From contig CAWFEN010000014.1 of NCBI GenBank assembly GCA_963814865.1, forward strand, positions 868,001 through 932,000: DNA of 64,000 nucleotides, read 5' to 3'. Positions 58,830 through 64,000 of the stretch are shown here, piece by piece. A program made the position numbers and the translations under genes. Within the stretch, counting starts at the first letter, position 1. Each line of letters begins with the position of its first letter. This DNA is from AP-15 sp963814865. GTDB lineage: Bacteria > Pseudomonadota > Alphaproteobacteria > ATCC43930 > CGMCC-115725. The notes under the pieces were generated by a model. That model ran no database searches and was not told where the DNA came from. It saw only the letters and a list, made by a program, of their open reading frames with translations.

Positions 58830-59313
58830 TTGGACGGGTTCAGTCTCGTCGCGGCAATCGTCAAAGCCAACGCCTGGCCGGCGACCTTGCTGCTGATCCT
58901 GCTGCTCTTCAGGAAGGCCATCGCCGAGCTGATCCCGCGGCTCCGAACAATCCGAATCGGGTCCGTTGAGGCATCGGTGGCGCGGGAATACCATGATGAG
59001 GTGAACGAAAGTTTGAACGCGAACGCGGCAACGCTGCGGCGCCCGCGGGAAAATCTTCGATCCGCCCGAGGTGCGAGCGCGGCCGAGATCCTTCCACGCC
59101 ACCCGGCGTCAGGGATCAGCCGCGGCGACCGTCGAGCGCACGGATAAGATCCTCAAGCATCCGGGTCTTGAGGTATTGAAGCAAGGTGTCGATAACTATG
59201 AACGATTGCCGCCGGATCAAAAGTCTCAGATCACCCAGCTTTATACATTGTGGATCGCCAACGCCCGTGAGACCTTGAAGACCTTGCAGATGTTGTCGGA
59301 TGCCACGGGGTAG
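58830..59313 (+). CDS. Hypothetical small membrane protein, one frameshift
   Basis: About 160 residues when one extra base near 59040 is skipped. A single hydrophobic helix (AWPATLLLILLLF) is followed by a basic segment, SVEASVAREYHDEVNES, and a helical C-terminus LKQGVDNYERLPPDQKSQIT. Similar short membrane proteins are unassigned. TTG at 58830 has GAGG-like sequence upstream. It follows radC by 13 bases. Confidence 0.5.
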
Positions 59314-59363
59314 ACCGTCCGCCCGCCGCAAGCAAATCATCAATCAAGCTGAGGAGATCGGCT

Positions 59364-60527
59364 TTGTTTACGGCCCTATCCGACGAGCAGCGCCGTTTCG
59401 TGGCCACCGTGCGCGAGCTGGTGCAGAGCGAGTTCCGGGAGCGTGCGCTGAAATACATGGACGGCACCTTTCCGTGGGAGAACATGCGCCAGCTGGCTGA
59501 GCTGGGCGTGCTCGGCATGGCGGTGCCGGAGGAATATGGCGGGCTCGGCCTGCCGGTGTTCGATACGGCGCTGGTGCTCGAGGAGATCGCCAAGGTCTGC
59601 TATGTGACGGCGATGGCGGTCCTGGGCGAGGTCGGGGTGCAGACCCGGATCATCGCGACCTACGCGCCCGAGCACGTCAAGGCACGCATCCTGCCGGCGG
59701 TCGTCAGCGGCGACTGCCTGCTGGCGATCTGCATGACCGAGCCCGACGCCGGGACCGACGTCGCCAACTACAAGACCAATGTCGACCATGTCGGCAACCG
59801 GCTCAGCCTGAACGGAGTCAAAACCCTGATCAGCCGGGCCGGGGAGGCCGGCATGTTCGTCGTCTTTACCCGCATCGACAAAAGACCGGGGCGTGGAGGC
59901 ATCGGCTGCGTGCTGGTCGAGAAAGGCACGCCGGGGTTCTCGGTCACCGGCACCTATCACACGATGGGCGGCGAGAATCTGCACGAGATCCGTTTCGAGG
60001 ATTGCGAGTTGCCGCCGGAAAACCTGGTGCTGGAGGACGGGTTCCGGAAACTGCTGTCGGCGTTCAACACCCAGCGCTGCCTGAACCCCAGCATCTCGTT
60101 GGGGCTGGCCGAGGGTGCCCTCGAGGAGGCGGTCAAATATGTCAAGGAGCGCCAGGCGTTCGGCCGCCCGATCGCCGATTTCCAGGGTATCCGCTGGAAG
60201 ATCGCCGAGATGTACCGCGAGATCGAAACCGCGCGCAGCGTGCTCTACCGCGCCTGCGCCACCGCCGATCCGTTTCCCGATCCGCTGTTGGCCGCGGTCG
60301 CCAAGGTCACCTGCAACGAGATGGCGCTCAAGGTCACCAGCGAGGCGATCCAGGTGCATGGCGGCTACGGCTTCACCGACGAGTACCCGGTCTCGCGCTT
60401 CTACCGCGGCGCGCGCTACGGGACCCTCGGCGGCGGCACCAGCGAGACCCTGCGCGATCTGATCGGCAAGCGCGTCCTGGCCGGCCTCGATCCGGCGGAA
60501 GGCATCCTCGGCCTCGGCATGTTCTGA
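59364..60527 (+). CDS. Acyl-CoA dehydrogenase family protein
   Basis: 387-residue FAD enzyme. N-domain ALSDEQRRFVATVRELVQ, flavin contact AICMTEPDAGTDVAN, QAFGRPIADFQGIRWKIAEM, and C-terminal QVHGGYGFTDEYPVSRFYR with GGGTSETLRDLIG. The usual catalytic Glu of the YEGT motif is Gly here, and the alternate isovaleryl-type Glu position reads NTQR, so the base is uncertain. TTG 59364 has GAGGAG seven bases upstream. Confidence 0.9.
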   Translation: MFTALSDEQRRFVATVRELVQSEFRERALKYMDGTFPWENMRQLAELGVLGMAVPEEYGGLGLPVFDTALVLEEIAKVCYVTAMAVLGEVGVQTRIIATYAPEHVKARILPAVVSGDCLLAICMTEPDAGTDVANYKTNVDHVGNRLSLNGVKTLISRAGEAGMFVVFTRIDKRPGRGGIGCVLVEKGTPGFSVTGTYHTMGGENLHEIRFEDCELPPENLVLEDGFRKLLSAFNTQRCLNPSISLGLAEGALEEAVKYVKERQAFGRPIADFQGIRWKIAEMYREIETARSVLYRACATADPFPDPLLAAVAKVTCNEMALKVTSEAIQVHGGYGFTDEYPVSRFYRGARYGTLGGGTSETLRDLIGKRVLAGLDPAEGILGLGMF

Positions 60528-60657
60528 TCCTGCCGCCGCCACATCGTCTTTCAGCATCCATCCGGCGAGCACCGCGGCGGTATGCTGCACGGCGACCGCT
60601 GTCTGCCGGCCGCGGCGGGGTGATATCATGGCGCGACCGCGCTGACAGCTTCTGTCG

Positions 60658-61494
60658 ATGACCGAACACGCAAACCTCCCCTACTACGCCGCTCACAGCG
60701 CGCTTACCGATCCAGGCATGCACGCGGCCTCGGTGAGCTCTCTGCCTGTGGACGTTCCAGCCTTGTGCCGAATTTTGCACGGTCTGTTGATCCATGAGGC
60801 GTGGATCGACAGGTATGGGGTGAGCCCCGCTGTTTTCTCGGGCCAGAGCCGCGAGATCTTGTCGGTGGCGCAACGCCTGGAGCAGCTCCTGGCCATCGAC
60901 CCGAGCCCGCTGACCACCGCTCGGCCGGACGCGTCAAAGGCGTTGAGCACCTGCCGGGACTTTTCATTGATGTTATGCGGCGTGCTGCGGCATCACGGCG
61001 TGCCGGCACGGGTGCGGTGCGGTTTCGGGCAGTACCTTGCCGCGAACCCTTATGAAGATCATTGGGCATGCCAGTACTGGGCTTCGGGTGACCAACGCTG
61101 GGTGCTGGTTGACGCTCAGCTCGACCAGTTGCAGCGCGACCACCTCAAGGTCGATTTTGAGCCAACCGACATGCCTCGCACCGCGTTCACCACCGGTGTC
61201 GATGCATGGAGGCTATGCCGAGACCGTGTTATTGATCCTGGGCAGCTCGGTCACGGCACGGTGACTGGTCTGTTCTTCGCGCGCGTAAACCTGGCACGCG
61301 ATCTGCTGGCCCTCGCCAAGATTGAGGCGTCAGCATGGGATGCGTGGCGCGTCGCGTGCGAACCGGGTCGTGCGCTGGACGATAAAGCGCTGCATTGGTG
61401 CGACAGCCTCGCCGCAGCGGGTGAGCTGAGCGCCACCGGGCTCGCGCCGTCGCTATGTTCCCCACCCTGGCAGGCAGCTGTCACCCCACGCTGA
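60658..61494 (+). CDS. Transglutaminase-like (papain-fold) domain protein
   Basis: 278 residues. The triad of the transglut_core superfamily is visible: Cys in LSTCRDFSLMLCGVL, His in NPYEDHWACQYW and Asp in WVLVDAQLDQ. The length and arrangement resemble bacterial proteins of unknown substrate that may act as peptidases or amidases. No signal peptide. ATG 60658 is used; a good RBS is not evident. Confidence 0.8.
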   Translation: MTEHANLPYYAAHSALTDPGMHAASVSSLPVDVPALCRILHGLLIHEAWIDRYGVSPAVFSGQSREILSVAQRLEQLLAIDPSPLTTARPDASKALSTCRDFSLMLCGVLRHHGVPARVRCGFGQYLAANPYEDHWACQYWASGDQRWVLVDAQLDQLQRDHLKVDFEPTDMPRTAFTTGVDAWRLCRDRVIDPGQLGHGTVTGLFFARVNLARDLLALAKIEASAWDAWRVACEPGRALDDKALHWCDSLAAAGELSATGLAPSLCSPPWQAAVTPR

Positions 61495-61504
61495 CGGACC
61501 ACAC

Positions 61505-61954
61505 TTAACGCACCACCTTCCGCCACGTTAACGTATACAAACAATACCCCACCACCTGACCTTTGATCACATATTGGCTACCGATCCGACCCTCGAACTT
61601 CTGGCCGTACCCGGTTGTCATGGTCAGTCCGCCTTGTGGCGTCGGACTTCCCCGGAGCGTGTAATCGCCCCATTTGACCTGGGCGAGGCGGTTGGAGATG
61701 GTCAGCGGCGCCGGAGCATGAAAAGTCGGGCACCCTCTGGAACCTGCGTATCCCTGAGGGCGGGCCCGGCCACCGGCGAGGGTGTTCCCGCGGCTGTCGT
61801 TTTCCGCGGACACACCGGCGTATGTGCCATCGAAGGCGCTTGTCGTGTTGGCCGGTGGAGGAAGCCCCTGCGCATTGACCGGCCTCGCGAGAACAGCCGC
61901 TGCTGCAGTCAGCGTCAAAACCACAATGTATGCAATCTGGTTATACCGGCTCAT
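61505..61954 (-). CDS. Secreted hypothetical protein
   Basis: 149-residue precursor with a signal peptide (IAYIVVLTLTAAAAVLA, cleavage near VNA). The mature region is Gly/Thr-rich, contains FDGTYAG, two Cys and WGDYTLRGSPTPQGGLTMTT, and ends KVVR; it resembles short lipocalin-like or DUF-type periplasmic proteins. ATG 61954 follows AGGGAGG. No function assigned. Confidence 0.75.
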   Translation of the reverse strand: MSRYNQIAYIVVLTLTAAAAVLARPVNAQGLPPPANTTSAFDGTYAGVSAENDSRGNTLAGGRARPQGYAGSRGCPTFHAPAPLTISNRLAQVKWGDYTLRGSPTPQGGLTMTTGYGQKFEGRIGSQYVIKGQVVGYCLYTLTWRKVVR

Positions 61955-62010
61955 TCCAACCTCCCTAGTGCTCAGGCGCATTCAGATAGTGCAGCCTCCC
62001 GCACTAGTCA

Positions 62011-62038
62011 TGCCCGGCCTTGTGCCGGGCATCCACGG
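62011..62038 (+). repeat. Palindromic dispersed repeat
   Basis: TGCCCGGC-CTTGT-GCCGGGCA followed by TCCACGG: the same layout as the repeats bounding the GIY-YIG cassette, with two changed stem bases. Confidence 0.7.
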
Positions 62039-62070
62039 AAACCGGCAGAGTTTGTGCCGCGAGGCGTGGG

Positions 62071-62471
62071 TGGCCGGGACAAGCCCACGGCTGTCCGGCT
62101 CATTTTTTGCTGTACAGGGCGCACGGTATTGATTCCACTCGATCCGGGATGTTTGGGGACGATCCGGACACGATATCGGGGGTCAATGCCATGCAGCATC
62201 GCAATAGCGTCTTTCATCAACTGTTGAAGCATATGCCGTGGGATGATTTCGATCGGCTGGCGCGGGCGCATCGGGCGGATGCGCGGGCGCGCCGACTGAC
62301 CGGCAAGAGCCAGTTTCTCGCCTTCGCCCGCCTGGTCCGCATCAGCCTGATGCATCGCAGACCGCTCGATCGCCTGCTCGAACGTGAACTGCGGCCCGTC
62401 TCCAATCCAGCTCAAATAGTGCTCCAGTGGAGCTCCACCTGAACCGGACAGCCGTGGGTCAAGCCCGGCCA
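62071..62471. repeat. 401-bp segment bounded by inverted palindromic repeats
   Basis: Bases 62071-62101 and 62441-62471 are inverted copies matching at 25 of 31 positions, starting TGGCCGGG and containing CCCACGGCTGTCCGG. The size is close to the 393-bp GIY-YIG cassette. The interior holds a transposase fragment rather than a nuclease gene. Confidence 0.6.
62191..62334 (+). pseudogene. N-terminal fragment of an IS4-type transposase
   Basis: Starts MQHRNSVFHQLLKHMPWDDF and continues to RRLTGKSQFLA, the DUF4372-type N-terminus of IS4-family transposases. After codon 44 the similarity ends. The rest of the element is missing. Confidence 0.65.
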
Positions 62472-62491
62472 TCTCGTTTCGAGAGGTGCCT

Positions 62492-62983
62492 TTGAGCCAG
62501 CCCGATTTTGTCGCGCCGATCGAAGACCGCTGGTTCGAGGATTACCTGCCCGGCGCCGTCTACGAATACGGCAGCATCGCCGTTACCGAGGCCGAGATCG
62601 TCGATTTCGCCCGCCGCTACGACCCGCAGGACATGCATGTCGACCCCGCCGCCGCGGCGCGCGGGAATTTCGGCGGCTTGATCGCGAGCGGATGGCAGAC
62701 CGCTACCATCATGATGCGGCTGTTCGTCGATAATTTTCTCTCCCATGCCGCGAGCCTCGCCTCGCCCGGCATCGACGAATTGCGCTGGACCCGGCCGGTG
62801 CGGCCCGGCGACGCGCTGCGCATCCGCGTCACGATCCTCGAAGCGGCGCGCTCGCGCTCCCGGCCCGACCGCGGCATGGTGCGCACCCTGGTCGAGGTGC
62901 TGAACCAAAACGGCGAAATCGTCATGAGCCTGAAGCCGATGAACCTGCTGCGCTGCCGCCCAACCGATCGGGGGCAGGCGTGA
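62492..62983 (+). CDS. MaoC-like hot-dog-fold dehydratase
   Basis: 163 residues. The R-hydratase motif region is DFARRYDPQDMHVDP, and IASGWQTATIMMRLFVD follows, typical of MaoC domains that hydrate enoyl-CoA. TTG 62492 has GAGAGG five bases upstream; GTG 62486 is an alternative. The stop overlaps the phosphoesterase start. Confidence 0.87.
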   Translation: MSQPDFVAPIEDRWFEDYLPGAVYEYGSIAVTEAEIVDFARRYDPQDMHVDPAAAARGNFGGLIASGWQTATIMMRLFVDNFLSHAASLASPGIDELRWTRPVRPGDALRIRVTILEAARSRSRPDRGMVRTLVEVLNQNGEIVMSLKPMNLLRCRPTDRGQA

Positions 62984-63564
62984 GGATCGGCATCGTCTCG
63001 GACCTGCACTGCAACCATCGTGGCCTGCTGCGGGCGCTCGACATCATCGGCGCTGTTGACGAGCTGATCTGCCTCGGCGACAGCATCTACGAATACCGCT
63101 TTTCGAACGAGGTCGTGCAGATCCTCAAAGACCGCGGGGCGCTGACCATCCTCGGCAACCATGAAGAGGGGTTTCTCGGGCCGCAGGGCGCCCGCGCCAG
63201 GCAACCGGATTGGATCGAGCGGTCGCTGCTCGAATGGCTCACCCTGCGGCCGCGCCGGCTCGAATTGGAAATCGGCGGCAAGAAGCTGCTCGCCGTCCAC
63301 TCGACGCCGTGGGAGCCGCGCGGCTCCTATGTCTATCCGCACAGCCCCGATCTCGCGCGGTTCGGCGAGGCCGGTGCCGATTTCGTGCTGTACGGCCACA
63401 CCCACCATCAGCTGGTGCGCCGCGTCGGCCGGACGCTGGTGATCAACCCCGGTTCGGCCGGAGAGGCGCGTGACAACAGCAACGGCGGGCAGCTGAGCTG
63501 CGCCGTCCTCGACACCACGAGCGACGAGGTGGTGGTAACCGATTTCCGGGATGCTCGCGGATAA
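62980..63564 (+). CDS. Metallophosphoesterase
   Basis: 194-residue calcineurin-like phosphoesterase. Motifs DLHCN, GDSIY, GNHE and GHTHHQ supply the dinuclear metal ligands. The length and layout match the YfcE/MJ0936 type, which hydrolyses phosphodiesters. GTG start at 62980 overlaps the MaoC stop as GTGA, so translation is coupled. Confidence 0.9.
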   Translation: MRIGIVSDLHCNHRGLLRALDIIGAVDELICLGDSIYEYRFSNEVVQILKDRGALTILGNHEEGFLGPQGARARQPDWIERSLLEWLTLRPRRLELEIGGKKLLAVHSTPWEPRGSYVYPHSPDLARFGEAGADFVLYGHTHHQLVRRVGRTLVINPGSAGEARDNSNGGQLSCAVLDTTSDEVVVTDFRDARG

Positions 63565-63578
63565 TCCCCAGCCGCTCA

Positions 63579-64000
63579 TCAGCCGGCCTGACCTTTGCGG
63601 CTGAGGAAATCCTTGAAGCCCGTCGCGCGGATGGCCGGCGGCGAGCCAGGTGGCGCGGGCGTCTTCCTCGGTGGCGTAGCGGTCGCGCCAGCCCGTGCCG
63701 ACATCCTCGTGCAGCAGGCGCTTGATCCCCTGCACCATGCGCGCGTCGTTCTTGGCGATCATCTGCCCGATCCCGACTGCGGTCTCGATCAGGCGAGAAG
63801 CCGGCACGACCTGGTTCAGGAGGCCGATGCGCTCGGCCTCCTCGGCGGCAACCACCCGCCCGGTATAGAGCAGCTCCTTGGCTTTCGGCAGGCCGACCAG
63901 CAGCGGCAACGACCAGGTCGAGTTGACCCTGCCATAGCTCGCCGCCAGAAACCGGAACTGGGTGCGCTCGCAGCCGATGCGCAGATCGAGGGTCGAGCTG
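63579..64000 (-). CDS. Enoyl-CoA hydratase family protein, 5' part beyond the window, one frameshift near the end
   Basis: C-terminal half of a crotonase: LDLRIGCERTQFRFLAAS at the right edge, then KAKELLYTGRVVAAEEAERIG, LLNQVV and a C-terminus. One extra base near 63617 hides the true end; skipping it gives GFKDFLSRKGQAG then TGA at 63579. It converges with the phosphoesterase. Confidence 0.85.

Noticed and set aside
62008..62472. Minus-strand frame containing EHYLSWIGDGPQFTFEQ
   Set aside because: Looks partly coding but overlaps repeat and transposase remnant; no family or start site.

Overview
The window is GC-rich, densely coding DNA from what is most likely an alphaproteobacterium, perhaps Rhodospirillales- or Rhizobiales-like. 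The evidence is a LigD with phosphoesterase-ligase-polymerase order, a phasin, a UbiK/YbjN/ProC cluster, orphan TctC-type and PF04392-type binding proteins, and palindromes built on TGGCCGGG/CCCGGCCA. The lineage is inferred from gene families only; no rRNA or tRNA gene was seen. Layout from left to right: the LigD tail, MsrA, a Rieske oxygenase, an MFS remnant, an RRM protein, nicotinamidase, an FkbM methyltransferase, aspartate dehydrogenase and a frameshifted acyl-CoA dehydrogenase (1-8.8 kb). Next comes a 393-bp GIY-YIG cassette bounded by palindromic inverted repeats, then a minus-strand run in which a two-partner secretion pair (TpsA/TpsB) lies between ring-hydroxylating dioxygenase alpha and beta genes (9.7-14.7 kb). 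A partial copy of the alpha gene 5' end, a tiny Trp/His-rich secreted protein, a SnoaL-like protein and a lone PIN protein follow (15-17.4 kb).

The middle holds ordinary metabolism and signalling. It includes a luciferase-like oxidoreductase, a HAD phosphatase, the ubiK-ybjN-proC-tetR-phasin strand, and a three-gene minus-strand operon of binding protein, sensor kinase and response regulator with a nucleotide cyclase domain (22.8-27.1 kb). After these come glycerol kinase, DUF5996, a cupin, an F420-type LLM enzyme, MmgE/PrpD, hydrolases, a crotonase, an MFS exporter, a heparinase II/III protein and an ISAs1-type insertion sequence (27.6-41.5 kb). The 42-48.7 kb stretch carries a PP-loop-like protein, a large BTAD/TPR regulator, a ThDP enzyme with an SDR, and a VOC protein.

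The most striking structure is at 49.39-52.42 kb: an IS1-type transposase gene and three passenger genes (a small basic KRWGK-type protein, an unknown protein and an HTH-ImmA/IrrE metallopeptidase) enclosed by one perfect 21-bp terminal inverted repeat and an 8-bp near-perfect target duplication. The right part has DUF5681, an MscS channel with a cyclic-nucleotide-binding domain, a TctC-type binding protein, a PPOX-family flavoprotein, enoyl-CoA hydratases, RadC fused to a GGRWD-type domain, an acyl-CoA dehydrogenase, a transglutaminase-like protein, a second palindrome-bounded 0.4-kb unit, MaoC and a phosphoesterase. At least a dozen otherwise intact genes carry single-base frame shifts, nearly all in the direction of one extra base. 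This pattern fits uncorrected read errors at least as well as pseudogenes, so those genes are annotated across the shift.
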